This document shows, in pieces, positions 1-8,955 of a stretch of DNA of 41,453 nt. The DNA is from an uncultured Lachnospiraceae bacterium (GTDB lineage Bacteria > Bacillota > Clostridia > Lachnospirales > Lachnospiraceae), in NCBI GenBank assembly GCA_947650005.1, contig CANSTU010000023.1, positions 1 to 41,453 on the forward strand. The letters run 5' to 3'. The position numbers and the translations under genes were made by a program. The notes beneath the pieces are model-generated. The model was not told the DNA's origin. It saw only the letters and a program-made list of their open reading frames with translations, and ran no database searches. Every line of letters starts with the position of its first letter. Positions within the stretch are counted from its first letter, which is position 1.

Positions 1-88
1 ATGCATTCTATTTCAGGGTGGTTGAAAGCGTCCTTCTTTCAACCTTGCTCCCCTCCGCATGCGCAGCATGCATTCTATTTTCATATAT
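1..88 (-). repeat. Dispersed SD-hairpin repeat, locus 1 (two partial units)
   Basis: Two copies of ATGCATTCTATTT lie about 70 bases apart. Between them is a stem GGTTGAAAG/CTTTCAACC, then CTCCCC and the palindrome GCATGC-GCA-GCATGC. Order and orientation match the repeats at 17.2, 17.9 and 27.5 kb, which precede minus-strand genes. The gene served here, if any, lies left of the window. Confidence 0.6.
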
Positions 89-100
89 CTCGATCCGTTG

Positions 101-1438
101 CTATCTTTTTATAGGAACTCCGGCGATACCCCCCCCCGGCAGATTCAACAGCACCCTTGCCAGGAACGTCCCGTCTTCCACCAGAAAATCCGTTTCCCCC
201 ACATATCGGGCAGCCGTTTTCACGATGGAACTCATCCCCGTGCTGTTCCCTTTCTCTGGCCGGGGCAGTCCGTTCCGAAACCGAATGTTCGCACCACAGG
301 TGTTACGGCACTGAATCACGATTTTATGTCCCTTTTGGGTAATGGACATATTGATTTCCTGTTCTGGCGCTCCGGAATGCAGGCAGCCCTGGATGGCATT
401 TTCGAACAGGTTAGCAAGAATGGCCACCAGATCAATATCCCGCACAGCCGGATCTTCGGACATTGTCACTACCATACGCACCCGGATCCCCTCCTTCCTC
501 GCATGGTGTGCGTAAGAAGATAGAATCCCGTTTACCGAGCGGTTCCCACAAAGCCGCTCCGTCCTTGCGTTTTCCACGTCCTCCCCGTACTGCTTCAGAT
601 AGGCAAGCAGGCTTTCCGTATCCCGATCTCTCACATATTGCCGGATCAGCATGCAGTGATGCCGCACATCATGGCGGATCCTGGCAGCCTCCTCCTCGGC
701 GCGCTTCTCCAGCTCTAATTGACGGCGCAGAAACTGTTCATTCATTTCCAGAAGCTGCTTTTCCGCCTGATAGCAATGTTCCTTTCCCAAATGCAAGTAC
801 AGATGGAACGTCAGATATTGGATCACCCCTGCCATAAACATGATAACGGCAATGCGGATCATATTCATGACGGAAAAGGTGCGCTCTGTAGGCCAAAGAG
901 CCACAAAAGCCGCCAGAATAAAGGATACAATCAGAGTGATGAGGCTGGACGCATCCATTTCTTCCCGCAAAAAATCCAGGCTCTCAAAAAAAAATTTCCG
1001 ATAACGCTTTGCAAGCCCGGTCAAAATCAGTATACAGACTCCCATCCGTATTCCGATATCCACCCACTTGTTCCCGCCAAACCATAGCCTGGATACATCG
1101 ATCCCCAAAAACACACAGATGGAAAGTAGATAAAAACCTAATGATATCTTATAAAAAGATAAGTAAATCCCTTCCCCGCTCATTGCCGCGCAGAAAATAC
1201 CAATAGCGGGCAGGGACATGATCCCTGAAAACCGAATATATCCGTCCCGGTCAAAACCATACCATGCACTGAATACAAGAACCATCAGTATTCCAAACAG
1301 GATATAGCACAACACAGTCTTCTTCATGGACAGTCTCGGGCGATCCAACAGAAGGAAAATCCCCATCATTAGTATGGCGCCCATTCCATTACGCAACAGA
1401 GCGACCGCAAAAGAACCCCCTAACATTTCTCCTCTCAT
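101..1438 (-). CDS. GHKL-type sensor histidine kinase (AgrC/VirS-like), copy 1
   Basis: This is a membrane sensor kinase of the GHKL/HATPase_c_5 type, usually paired with a LytTR regulator and often sensing a peptide. The N-terminal ~200 residues are strongly hydrophobic, with about six membrane segments. A coiled linker then leads to the phospho-acceptor box RIRHDVRHHCM and an ATP-binding N-box ANLFENAIQGC. I chose the ATG at 1438 (protein starts MRGEMLGG), about 445 residues. The frame stays open to 1555 but runs through promoter-like DNA. A GTG-free alternative is the next ATG three codons in. It is a paralogue of the gene at 1649-2902 and belongs to the same block as the LytTR regulator at 3150. 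A terminator separates it from its paralogue, so it probably has its own promoter. A run of nine G lies in its last codons (129-137). The ligand is unknown. Confidence 0.85.
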   Translation of the reverse strand: MRGEMLGGSFAVALLRNGMGAILMMGIFLLLDRPRLSMKKTVLCYILFGILMVLVFSAWYGFDRDGYIRFSGIMSLPAIGIFCAAMSGEGIYLSFYKISLGFYLLSICVFLGIDVSRLWFGGNKWVDIGIRMGVCILILTGLAKRYRKFFFESLDFLREEMDASSLITLIVSFILAAFVALWPTERTFSVMNMIRIAVIMFMAGVIQYLTFHLYLHLGKEHCYQAEKQLLEMNEQFLRRQLELEKRAEEEAARIRHDVRHHCMLIRQYVRDRDTESLLAYLKQYGEDVENARTERLCGNRSVNGILSSYAHHARKEGIRVRMVVTMSEDPAVRDIDLVAILANLFENAIQGCLHSGAPEQEINMSITQKGHKIVIQCRNTCGANIRFRNGLPRPEKGNSTGMSSIVKTAARYVGETDFLVEDGTFLARVLLNLPGGGIAGVPIKR

Positions 1439-1481
1439 TCCGCCGCACTGCAGGCGGCATGATTCTATCGTTATAGTTTGC

Positions 1482-1505
1482 ATTATAACAAAAATACCCC
1501 CCCCC
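1482..1505 (-). promoter_or_regulatory. Extended -10 promoter with a G9 tract, upstream of kinase copy 1
   Basis: On the minus strand TG-T-TATAAT (1482-1490) is an extended -10 element. The -35 region is poor. A run of nine G (C on the plus strand, 1497-1505) sits where the -35/-10 spacer would be, so slippage could change the spacing. Confidence 0.5.
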
Positions 1506-1598
1506 GGAAGCATTTGGGCACGGATTGCACTTTTTCGGGAATGTTTTGCATCCATTTCAAAAACAGTTTTTTATGATCTTTATTTCATACATTCAAAT

Positions 1599-1623
1599 AA
1601 AAAAAGAGAGGCCTACGCCTCTC
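1599..1623 (-). terminator. Rho-independent terminator of kinase copy 2
   Basis: Stem GAGAGGC/GCCTCTC with a 4-base loop is followed on the minus strand by a run of seven T. It lies 26 bases beyond the stop of the gene at 1649. Confidence 0.85.
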
Positions 1624-1648
1624 CTTGTGTTCCTTTCTCATCCAAATA

Positions 1649-2902
1649 TCATTTACATTTCATAATAACTCTTACGGTAAACCACCCTTCTGAACAGGCA
1701 AAATCCGTATCTCCGTTGTATTTTCCCACACTTTGCAGGACGCTCGAAATCCAAATTCCTTTTATGTCCGGCAGACCGCCTGGAAAAGAAAGATCCTCGG
1801 CACAGGAATTGCCCACCATAATGAAGAGTTTTTCCGCAGCCATACGAATCCTCACCCGAATTTTCATTTCTTCCTTCTCGGATTTCAGACAACCATGCAT
1901 GGCATTTTCCAACAGATTTGCCAGCACAGCCACCAGATCCACGTCCCCTATGCCCACATCTTCCTCTACCAGAGCCCGAAAATCCGTCTGAATCCCTGCC
2001 TTTTGTGCCTCAAGGTCATACACCGACAAGATATGATCCAAAGTGGAATTAGCGCTGAAATGCTGCGTCTGCGTCCTCTCCACTTCCTCCTCGTATTCCC
2101 CTAGATAGCGTAATAACGCCTCCGTATTCCCGGCTTTTGCGTACTCAACCACATTCCGCAGATGATGCCGCAGATCGTGCCGGACGCGTCTGGCATCTGC
2201 CTCGGCCTTTTCCATGAGGATCAGTTTTTCGGAAAGGATTTTCTGTCTCTGTTCGATCTGCCGATTCATGGCCATCTTACGCATGTAATGGATGGTGCGA
2301 AAAATCACCCAATATCCGATCAAAACTACTGCCAAAAGCGGAAGAAATATCATGAGATTTACCGAGCGGAAATAGGAAGCCTGGGCCGTCATAGTAACAT
2401 AACACATGTATCCGGTATACAGAATAGAAAGAATACACAGAGGCCACCAGCCTTCCTCCGCTATCTCCCATCGAATCACCTCAAATCGTTTCCGGAATTT
2501 CATCCCGTAGACTGCCAGTATTGTCCCATGTAGCAGCAGCCGCACATATGCCGTCGCATCCTGGCTTGCGTTGAACATCCAGTTTGACAAAATACCGGAT
2601 AGATAGGTGACCACCATGAAGGCCTGCACATAAGTCATGCATAAAAATAGCGTCTTCGCAAAGCCTTCCGCAGATATCCAGAATATTTCCACCAAAAGCA
2701 CGGCAAAAGTAGATAGGAATACCAGATATATCCATATAGGCCCTGATAAAAAATATCTGGCTCCAAATGCAATCCCAATCTGGACCGCAGCCAGAGCGAC
2801 GCAAATTGCCTGCGTTTTCCTTCCATTGTATCGTGAACGGCATAACAACAGGACTGCAGCCGCATGAAAGATATAATTTCCCACGACACCTGCTATGTTC
2901 AT
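1649..2902 (-). CDS. GHKL-type sensor histidine kinase (AgrC/VirS-like), copy 2
   Basis: Same family and layout as the gene at 101-1438: about six hydrophobic N-terminal segments, a coiled linker, the H-box VRHDLRHHLRN, and the N-box ANLLENAMHGC. The C-terminal ATPase part is short, as is typical of HATPase_c_5. The ATG at 2902 (MNIAGVVG) is preceded by GGAAGAAG at about 6 bases, a better start than the upstream GTG at 2944. It lies downstream of the LytTR regulator across a 247-base gap filled by a repeat. Its own terminator follows. The signal is not identifiable, and no AgrD-like peptide gene is visible nearby. Confidence 0.87.
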   Translation of the reverse strand: MNIAGVVGNYIFHAAAVLLLCRSRYNGRKTQAICVALAAVQIGIAFGARYFLSGPIWIYLVFLSTFAVLLVEIFWISAEGFAKTLFLCMTYVQAFMVVTYLSGILSNWMFNASQDATAYVRLLLHGTILAVYGMKFRKRFEVIRWEIAEEGWWPLCILSILYTGYMCYVTMTAQASYFRSVNLMIFLPLLAVVLIGYWVIFRTIHYMRKMAMNRQIEQRQKILSEKLILMEKAEADARRVRHDLRHHLRNVVEYAKAGNTEALLRYLGEYEEEVERTQTQHFSANSTLDHILSVYDLEAQKAGIQTDFRALVEEDVGIGDVDLVAVLANLLENAMHGCLKSEKEEMKIRVRIRMAAEKLFIMVGNSCAEDLSFPGGLPDIKGIWISSVLQSVGKYNGDTDFACSEGWFTVRVIMKCK

Positions 2903-2942
2903 GCAATCTTCTTCCTTTCTGTTCTCAATCTTTCTCCTATCC

Positions 2943-3062
2943 ACGCAGTTTAGCGCACATGCAAATCAAGGAGGCTAAAAATATTAATTTTAATCTGATA
3001 CCTATCTGCAGGCAGGGCACGCCCTCAAATTCAATTTGAATCGTAGTTTCAATCTTTACCAA
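2943..3062 (-). repeat. Dispersed SD-hairpin repeat, locus 2 (degenerate)
   Basis: Reading the plus strand, CTCC is followed by a weak GCAG-TTTA-GCGC hairpin, then AAATCA, the AT-rich palindromic stretch AAAATATTAATTTTAA, a second GC hairpin and CAAATTCAATTTGAATC. The order is that of the better-preserved copies. It fills most of the gap between the response regulator and kinase copy 2, in the orientation expected for a minus-strand gene. Confidence 0.5.
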
Positions 3063-3149
3063 TCTACGTGCCAGGATTGTTTTCCCACAGGGCCCCACCC
3101 GCTGCTTGGGATATCCAATCATATGTTCATCACCTTGCATGTGTGGGTC

Positions 3150-3878
3150 TTATTCACAATAAAAGCTGAAATATCGTTCCCGCAAAGGCTGATAGGTTCC
3201 CCTGGGCAAATAGATGATCCGGCCTATGTCCAGACAAATTTCCTGCGCATTCAGACTATCCACATGCTCCAGATTGATGATGTAAGAGACTCCCACCTTG
3301 ACGAACTCCGGCCGGTCGGAGAGCATCCCATAGATCTCCGTCATGGTCATGCGCAATTGTGCATACGTACCGTCCGCCAGATGCAGACGCTGGCTTTTTC
3401 CCTGAGCCTCAGCGTACACAATCGTTTCCGGAGCAATTCTACTGATGCGGCCATCAATCCTGAAAAGCAGATAATTCTTCTTTTTCTCCTTCAATTCCAT
3501 AAACAGCCGATCCAGCACGGTGAATAGCTCTTCCTTTTCAATGGGCTTCACCAGATACTGGGTAGCGTCAACGCCAAAGGCCTCCAATGCATGCTCCCTG
3601 GAGCTGGTGAGAAAAATGATCTTGCACGAGCTTCCCAGGCTGCGCAGCGCTTTCGCCGCCTCTATCCCTGTCCTTCCCGGCATATAGATATCCATTAACA
3701 GTAAATCCGGTTCATAACCGTTTTCCATAACCATGCCAAGCAGCTCTTCAGCGCTCGTAAACCGTTCGATCTGAAAGGTATGATCCGGCTGCCCCTCCCG
3801 CCACTGCGTCAGATAGCGTTCTGTTTTATTTAATTCTGCCATTTCATCGTCGCAAACCGCCACCAAATATAGCCCCAT
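3150..3878 (-). CDS. LytTR-family response regulator (AgrA-like)
   Basis: Two-component response regulator of about 242 residues. The receiver domain spans roughly residues 2-125: acidic pair DDE near residue 10, phospho-acceptor Asp63 in LLLMDIYMPG, and Lys in LVKPIEKEE. A LytTR DNA-binding domain follows (about 140-240; FRIDGRISRI and FVKVGVSYIINLEHV). The ATG at 3878 (MGLYLVAVCDDE) follows AAAAGGG and gives the normal N-terminus; a longer frame to 3914 is less likely. It is the only regulator in a block with two sensor kinases, so both kinases may signal to it. The CPBP gene ends 119 bases upstream on the same strand, with no clear terminator between them. Confidence 0.9.
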   Translation of the reverse strand: MGLYLVAVCDDEMAELNKTERYLTQWREGQPDHTFQIERFTSAEELLGMVMENGYEPDLLLMDIYMPGRTGIEAAKALRSLGSSCKIIFLTSSREHALEAFGVDATQYLVKPIEKEELFTVLDRLFMELKEKKKNYLLFRIDGRISRIAPETIVYAEAQGKSQRLHLADGTYAQLRMTMTEIYGMLSDRPEFVKVGVSYIINLEHVDSLNAQEICLDIGRIIYLPRGTYQPLRERYFSFYCE

Positions 3879-3997
3879 ACGCCCTTTTCTCCCTTTTATC
3901 AAAAACTGCCCCATGTACCGCGCCTCTCAAATCTCCGTCCTCGGACGGCCCCCTGGCCAATCCTCTAACGGCTGCCCTGAAACGCCCAATCCGCGGC

Positions 3998-4933
3998 TCA
4001 AGCCTTTGCCTTGAACCAAAGCCGTAACTGTGGGAAATATTCCAGCACACATCCTGCGGCGGCCGCCAACAAGGCAACGCAGGCAAAGATGCGCAGCAGC
4101 AAGCTCACATTCCCCAATCCCAACCGGTCGATGGCAAGGAATACGGCTACATTTCCCACTCCATGAAAAATCACGGCCGCCCAGATTGATCCAGCTTTCT
4201 CATAAATACAGGCCAAAAGAATGCCCATCGAGAGGGCATATATCCCCTGAACCACATTGCCGTGGTAGACGGCAAACAATATCCCTGAAAAAAAGACGGC
4301 CGCATTCCTGCCCAACGTTTTCCTCGCCCTGCCATACAGAATCCCTCGGAATAATATTTCCTCAGAAAAGGGAGCGATCAGGCCATAGAGTAAAAGGCCA
4401 AGCCACAGGGGTACTGCCGCCTGTGCCGCTGCCGTCTTCTGGAAGGCTTGCGAGACATCAGGCAGACGGATCAGCCCCAGCAGCAAATTCAGCCCCAGCG
4501 CAGAGGAAACCGCCAGACCCAGAAAAGACGCTGCGGTCGAAAAAGCATCCGTCCTCTTTTTCCCTCCGCCCTCTGTATTCCGGCTTTTCCATCTTCGGGG
4601 CATCTGCCAGGCAATCCATTTTCTCCACACAATACCGCAGATCGCCCCGCCCCCAAGCTGCATGGCAATGCCTCCTAGGCCAAACCACACTGCCTGGCTG
4701 CCGCCAGACAATGCATCCCCAAGCCGGTCCCTTACGGCCAATAAAGCCCACAGACCGGCCTGCTTGCCCAGTTCATAGACCAAAAGCGCGGCAAAAAGCG
4801 AGAACACAGTTCCCACATTCCAACCAGCGCTAACGGCTTTGTTCTGCGCTTCCTTTGGATCTCTTCCGGTTCTAGCCCTTTTTTCTGTCTGTCCTTTTTT
4901 TGCGTCCAATCCAACCACCCTCCGAGAGGACAT
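3998..4933 (-). CDS. CPBP-family intramembrane metalloprotease (Abi/CAAX-like)
   Basis: Predicted polytopic membrane protease of about 311 residues. A charged N-terminal tail of about 35 residues precedes seven or eight hydrophobic segments. The three CPBP motifs are present: SEEILFRG (EExxxR), FAVYHGN (FxxxH) and FHGVGN (HxxxN). These are known to form the metal site of Rce1/CPBP proteases. Members often sit with bacteriocin or peptide-signalling genes. Here it is the first gene before a LytTR regulator and two GHKL kinases, which fits processing of, or immunity to, a peptide, but no substrate gene is visible. The start at 4933 lies 38 bases past a strong promoter; an internal start near residue 38 (after the charged tail) is possible. 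Confidence 0.85.
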   Translation of the reverse strand: MSSRRVVGLDAKKGQTEKRARTGRDPKEAQNKAVSAGWNVGTVFSLFAALLVYELGKQAGLWALLAVRDRLGDALSGGSQAVWFGLGGIAMQLGGGAICGIVWRKWIAWQMPRRWKSRNTEGGGKKRTDAFSTAASFLGLAVSSALGLNLLLGLIRLPDVSQAFQKTAAAQAAVPLWLGLLLYGLIAPFSEEILFRGILYGRARKTLGRNAAVFFSGILFAVYHGNVVQGIYALSMGILLACIYEKAGSIWAAVIFHGVGNVAVFLAIDRLGLGNVSLLLRIFACVALLAAAAGCVLEYFPQLRLWFKAKA

Positions 4934-4970
4934 CCCCTTTTCTTCTGTTTTTCGTTCCTATTGAGGTACT

Positions 4971-4999
4971 ATTATACCCATAATTTGTATTTTGATCAA
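4971..4999 (-). promoter_or_regulatory. Sigma-A promoter of the CPBP/LytTR block
   Basis: On the minus strand, TTGATC, a 17-base spacer and a perfect TATAAT. It reads toward the CPBP gene start at 4933. Confidence 0.8.
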
Positions 5000-5111
5000 G
5001 CTCTATACACAGCAATCCAGAATCGAACTATTTTGAAACGCTACATAAAACCAGTATCTTCTGGGTATTCTGGAAGTATCTAAACGATCAAGCGAAACGG
5101 AGTGTGGACAC

Positions 5112-6665
5112 GTGATGGATGTTAAAAAAGACTTTCGCTCCTGGCGGAGGGAATTCGACGAATTCCGCCAAAAAACGGACGCCTTCTATGCAGGACAGAT
5201 GGATAAAGCCGCCTACAAGGCCTTTTCCGGGCGTTTCGGCAGTTATGCCCAGAGGGGCGGCGAATCCAACATGCTGCGGCTGCGCATGCCCGCCGGGCGT
5301 CTCACCAAAGACAGGCTCGCCTTTGTGGCGGATGTCATAGAACGATATCAGGTAAAAAGAGCGCATTTTACCACCTGTCAAACCATACAGCTACACGACA
5401 TCGACGGCCAAACGGCAGCGGACATCATGGCCGAAGCGCTGGACGCAGGGATTGTCACCCTGGGCGGCGGCGGGGATTATCCGCGCAACGTGATGTGTTC
5501 CCCGCTTTCCGGCACAGAAAGGGGAGAATACTTCGATACCCTCCCCTGGGCTGAAGCAGCTGGAGATTATCTACTGGGATTCATTCATGCCCCAGCCATG
5601 CCGCGAAAGCTGAAGGTGGCCTTCTCCAATTCTCCTGTCAACCTCACCCATGCCACCTTCCGGGATCTGGGATTTGCCGCCCGGCCGGACGGGCTCTTCG
5701 ATGTATACAGCGCCGGCGGACTGGGCCCTAACCCGCGCATGGGCATCCTTTCGGCCGAAGCCGTAAAGCCTTCCCAAATCCTTTATCATATCAAAGCCAT
5801 GTGGCTGCTCTTCCTCGCCCACGGCAACTATGCTTCCCGGGTGCGGGCGCGTACACGCTATATACCAGAGGCCCTTGGAGGGCCACAGGCGTATGTGGAC
5901 GCCTATCGCAGCAAGCTGGAAGAAGTTTTTGCCTCCGGAGAAGATCTGACCCTCGCCCTTAATCCCCACGAAATCACCAAAAACGGGGACGGCACTCATA
6001 TAGAGGGATTCCGCGTCCTTCCCCAGAAGCAAGAGGGACTCTACAGCATCCTTTACCACCCCATCGGCGGCCAGCCCCGGACGGACTGGTTTTCCGAAAT
6101 TCTACAGGTCATCAAAGATATGGAGGAAGCGGAACTGCGCCTGACTCCGGACGAGGGAGTCTATCTGATCAATCTCACAGGACAGGAAGCCCGCAAAGTG
6201 CTGGATGCCACCCGGGACGGGGCGGATACTCCCTTTGAAACCTCCGTAAGCTGCATCGGCAGCTCCACCTGTCAGGTTGGCATTGGGGATTCCCAGAGGC
6301 TTCTGGCCGCCTGCGTGGAGGCAGTACGGGCCGCCGAGCTTTCCGCGAACGCCCTCCCTCAGATCCACATTTCCGGCTGTCCTTCCTCCTGCGGCACCCA
6401 TCAGATCGGAGCCATCGGATTTCAGGGCACCGTAAAAATGATAGACAAGCAGCCTCATCCCGCCTTTTTCCTCCAAATCGGCGGAAAAGAAAACCGCCAG
6501 GACACCCGTTTCGCCTCCCAAGCCGGTGCCATTCTGGAAAAGGATATCCCGGATTTCCTGGTCGCCCTTGGAAAAGTGGTTGACAAAAGCGGGCTCGTGT
6601 TCGACCAATGGTATCGACAGAATCCGGAAGGCATCCTTCAGCTGGCAAAACCCTATCTAGTCTGA
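5112..6665 (+). CDS. Ferredoxin-type nitrite/sulfite reductase (siroheme, 4Fe-4S)
   Basis: About 517 residues with the two-fold repeat of siroheme sulfite/nitrite reductases. The N-terminal ferredoxin-like half has RAHFTTCQTIQLHDI. The C-terminal half carries the cofactor ligands SCIGSSTCQ (Cx5C) and GCPSSCG (Cx3C). These cysteines bind the 4Fe-4S cluster bridged to siroheme, for six-electron reduction of sulfite or nitrite; the substrate cannot be told from sequence. A GTG at 5112 lies 9 bases from GGAG and is immediately followed by an ATG at 5115; either could be the start. It stands alone with its own terminator, far from the siroheme genes at 25-37 kb that would supply its cofactor. Confidence 0.9.
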   Translation: MMDVKKDFRSWRREFDEFRQKTDAFYAGQMDKAAYKAFSGRFGSYAQRGGESNMLRLRMPAGRLTKDRLAFVADVIERYQVKRAHFTTCQTIQLHDIDGQTAADIMAEALDAGIVTLGGGGDYPRNVMCSPLSGTERGEYFDTLPWAEAAGDYLLGFIHAPAMPRKLKVAFSNSPVNLTHATFRDLGFAARPDGLFDVYSAGGLGPNPRMGILSAEAVKPSQILYHIKAMWLLFLAHGNYASRVRARTRYIPEALGGPQAYVDAYRSKLEEVFASGEDLTLALNPHEITKNGDGTHIEGFRVLPQKQEGLYSILYHPIGGQPRTDWFSEILQVIKDMEEAELRLTPDEGVYLINLTGQEARKVLDATRDGADTPFETSVSCIGSSTCQVGIGDSQRLLAACVEAVRAAELSANALPQIHISGCPSSCGTHQIGAIGFQGTVKMIDKQPHPAFFLQIGGKENRQDTRFASQAGAILEKDIPDFLVALGKVVDKSGLVFDQWYRQNPEGILQLAKPYLV

Positions 6666-6691
6666 AACAGGCACACCGGATTAGCCCTTAC

Positions 6692-6797
6692 AAAAAGGAC
6701 TGCTGCCCAATGACAGATTCCCGTAATATAGCGCGGCTATCCCAAGGCCACGGCCATATATACGTGATACTGTCCCAAAGCAACAGTCCTTTTTTTC
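6692..6797. terminator. Long bidirectional terminator between the sulfite reductase gene and htpG
   Basis: Arms of 15 bases (6692-6706 and 6780-6794; one G-U pair) are bounded by A and T runs, so the structure can end transcripts from both convergent genes. The ~73-base loop can itself fold (GGCC-AC-GGCC; CGTAATATA against TATATACG; GACAG against CTGTC), which is much larger than an ordinary terminator loop. Confidence 0.75.
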
Positions 6798-6858
6798 ATA
6801 GCATAGGATCCTCACAGGTCACGCCGGCATCCAGGCCGCCGAAGAGGGCCAATACCCT

Positions 6859-8955
6859 CTATTTTGTTAGGATCACCATCATTTCATTGGAACGCTCCAC
6901 AAAACGGGCCATCGCCTGCGCATCCAGCGGGCCGTTCTGCAGTTTCGCCAAATCGTAGAGCTGTTCACAGATCATCGTCTCATTCTTGTTGTCTTCCTCA
7001 TCCTTATGGGCGATCACATATTCCACCAAAGGATGAGCCGCATTGAGCACCAGAGTTTCCCCTTCTCCGCCGAACATTCCCATATCCATGCCGTTCATGG
7101 CATACATCTTCATCATGTCCTGCATCCTTCTGCTTTCCTCGGAGATGGTGAGCACAGAAGACGTCTTCTTATCTCTCAGCCTTTCCACCTTCACGGAAAG
7201 TTTTTCATTCGACAGGGCCTTCCTGACCACCTTCTCCAACGCCTCGGACAGGGCCTTCAATTCTTCCTTCGCCTCTTCTGAGGTCTCGTCTTTCACCGTA
7301 TCGTTCAGGTCGGCATCGATCCTGCAGAAACGGATTCCCTCGTTCTTCATCTCGAGCTGATTGATGAAGGGTTGGTCGATCTGATCAGGCAGCACCACCG
7401 CATCCATCCCGGCCTGCTTGAACATGTTCACATACTGTCCCTGCAGCTTCAAGTCCGTGGCATAGTAAATGGTGCGCTCCTTCTTTTCCTCTTCCTCCTT
7501 GGACGCTTCGGTTTCCACCACTTCCGCTTCCACTGCTTCGCCTTTTTCATCTACGGCGGTTTCATCCTTTTCATCCGGATCCACCTTCTTCACCTCTAAG
7601 CAGTCGGGCAGGGTCACATATTTTCCGTCCAGGTTCTTGAACAGGATATAATCCGTGATCTTCTCGCAGAACTTGTCATCCTTCAGGCAGCCGTACTTCA
7701 CGAAGGGACTGATATCGTCCCAGTATTTTTCATACTCTTCCCGATCGGTCTTACACATCCCGGAAAGCTTGTCAGCCACCTTTTTGGTGATATAATCGGA
7801 AATTTTCTTCACAAAACCGTCGTTCTGCAAAGCGCTTCTGGATACGTTCAGCGGCAGGTCCGGACAGTCGATCACGCCCTTTAAGAGCATCAGGAATTCC
7901 GGAATCACCTCTTTGATGTTATCCGCGATGAATACTTGATTGTTATACAGCTTAATGGTTCCCTCTATGGATTCATACTCCATGTTGATCTTGGGGAAAT
8001 ACAGGATACCCTTTAAGTTAAAAGGGTAATCCATATTCAAATGGATCCAGAAAAGGGGCTCCTTGTAATCCTGAAATACCTTGCGGTAAAATTCAACATA
8101 GTCTTCCTTCGTACACTCGCTGGGAGACTTGCTCCACAGCGGATGGATCTCATTCATCAGCACAGGACGCTTTTTAATTTTCAACCTTACGGGCTGCTTT
8201 GCTTCCTCTTCGTCCTCTGCCTCTTTTCCGTCCTTCTCTTCTTTCTTTTCAGGCTGGATAGTCTCCAGGACCACGTCCGCATCCAGCTTCTCATCCTCGT
8301 TGATGGTCTGGGTTTCAGGCGTATTTTCCCTGGAAAGCCAGATCTCCACGGGCATGAAGGAACAATATTTCTTCACCACCTCGTCGGCTTTGTATTCATT
8401 GCAGAACTGCAGGCAGTCTTCGTTCAAAAACAGCGTAATCTGCGTGCCCACCTGATTCCAGGATCCTTCCGTCATATCGAATTCCGTACCGCCGTCGCAC
8501 TCCCAATGTACGGCCGTCGCACCATCCTGATAAGACAACGTATCGATATGCACCTCATCCGCCACCATGAACGCGGAATAAAAGCCCAGGCCGAAATGGC
8601 CGATGATCTGGTTATCGTCGGATTTATCCTTGTACTTCTCGATGAAATCCGTGGCGCCGGAAAAGGCGATCTGATTAATGTACTCCTCCACCTCGTCCGC
8701 GGTCATTCCGATTCCGTTATCGATGAATTTCAACGTCTTTTCCTCAGGGTTGACGATGACCTGCACCTGGGGCTTATATCCTTCCGGCAGGGTGTATTCC
8801 CCCATCACGTCCAGCTTCTTCAGCTTGGTGATGGCATCACAGCCGTTGGAAATCAATTCCCTGTAAAAAATATCATGGTCGGAATACAGCCATTTCTTGA
8901 TAATAGGAAAAATATTTTCGCTGTTGATTGACAAATTTCCGTGCTTCTCTGCCAT
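6859..8955 (-). CDS. htpG: Molecular chaperone HtpG (bacterial Hsp90)
   Basis: Hsp90 of about 698 residues. The N-terminal ATPase domain has the hallmarks YRELISNGCDA, FIDNGIGMT and IGHFGLGFYSAFMVA. A middle domain has LYNNQVFIADN and PLNVSRSALQ. A C-terminal dimerisation domain ends in a stretch rich in M (MKMYAMNGMDMGMFGGEG). Two highly acidic, lysine-rich insertions (about residues 225-255 and 485-520) make it longer than most bacterial HtpG. The ATG at 8955 (MAEKHGNL) has AAGGA upstream; the in-frame GTG at 8964 is too close to it. Transcription starts at a promoter flanked by a perfect CIRCE element, so HrcA repression is expected. Confidence 0.97.
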   Translation of the reverse strand: MAEKHGNLSINSENIFPIIKKWLYSDHDIFYRELISNGCDAITKLKKLDVMGEYTLPEGYKPQVQVIVNPEEKTLKFIDNGIGMTADEVEEYINQIAFSGATDFIEKYKDKSDDNQIIGHFGLGFYSAFMVADEVHIDTLSYQDGATAVHWECDGGTEFDMTEGSWNQVGTQITLFLNEDCLQFCNEYKADEVVKKYCSFMPVEIWLSRENTPETQTINEDEKLDADVVLETIQPEKKEEKDGKEAEDEEEAKQPVRLKIKKRPVLMNEIHPLWSKSPSECTKEDYVEFYRKVFQDYKEPLFWIHLNMDYPFNLKGILYFPKINMEYESIEGTIKLYNNQVFIADNIKEVIPEFLMLLKGVIDCPDLPLNVSRSALQNDGFVKKISDYITKKVADKLSGMCKTDREEYEKYWDDISPFVKYGCLKDDKFCEKITDYILFKNLDGKYVTLPDCLEVKKVDPDEKDETAVDEKGEAVEAEVVETEASKEEEEKKERTIYYATDLKLQGQYVNMFKQAGMDAVVLPDQIDQPFINQLEMKNEGIRFCRIDADLNDTVKDETSEEAKEELKALSEALEKVVRKALSNEKLSVKVERLRDKKTSSVLTISEESRRMQDMMKMYAMNGMDMGMFGGEGETLVLNAAHPLVEYVIAHKDEEDNKNETMICEQLYDLAKLQNGPLDAQAMARFVERSNEMMVILTK

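Noticed and set aside
2937-3140. 67-codon frame between the response regulator and kinase copy 2, a candidate signal peptide gene
   Set aside because: Its C-terminal half is translated repeat sequence, it lacks a Shine-Dalgarno and has no AgrD-like pattern.
5017-5072. Inverted TCCAGAAT words upstream of the sulfite reductase as a regulator site
   Set aside because: Only eight bases, 50 bases apart, and no regulator gene adjoins; too weak to call.
8041-8931. 296-codon open frame opposite htpG
   Set aside because: It is antisense to a clearly conserved chaperone gene and has no family signature; codon bias of htpG explains it.
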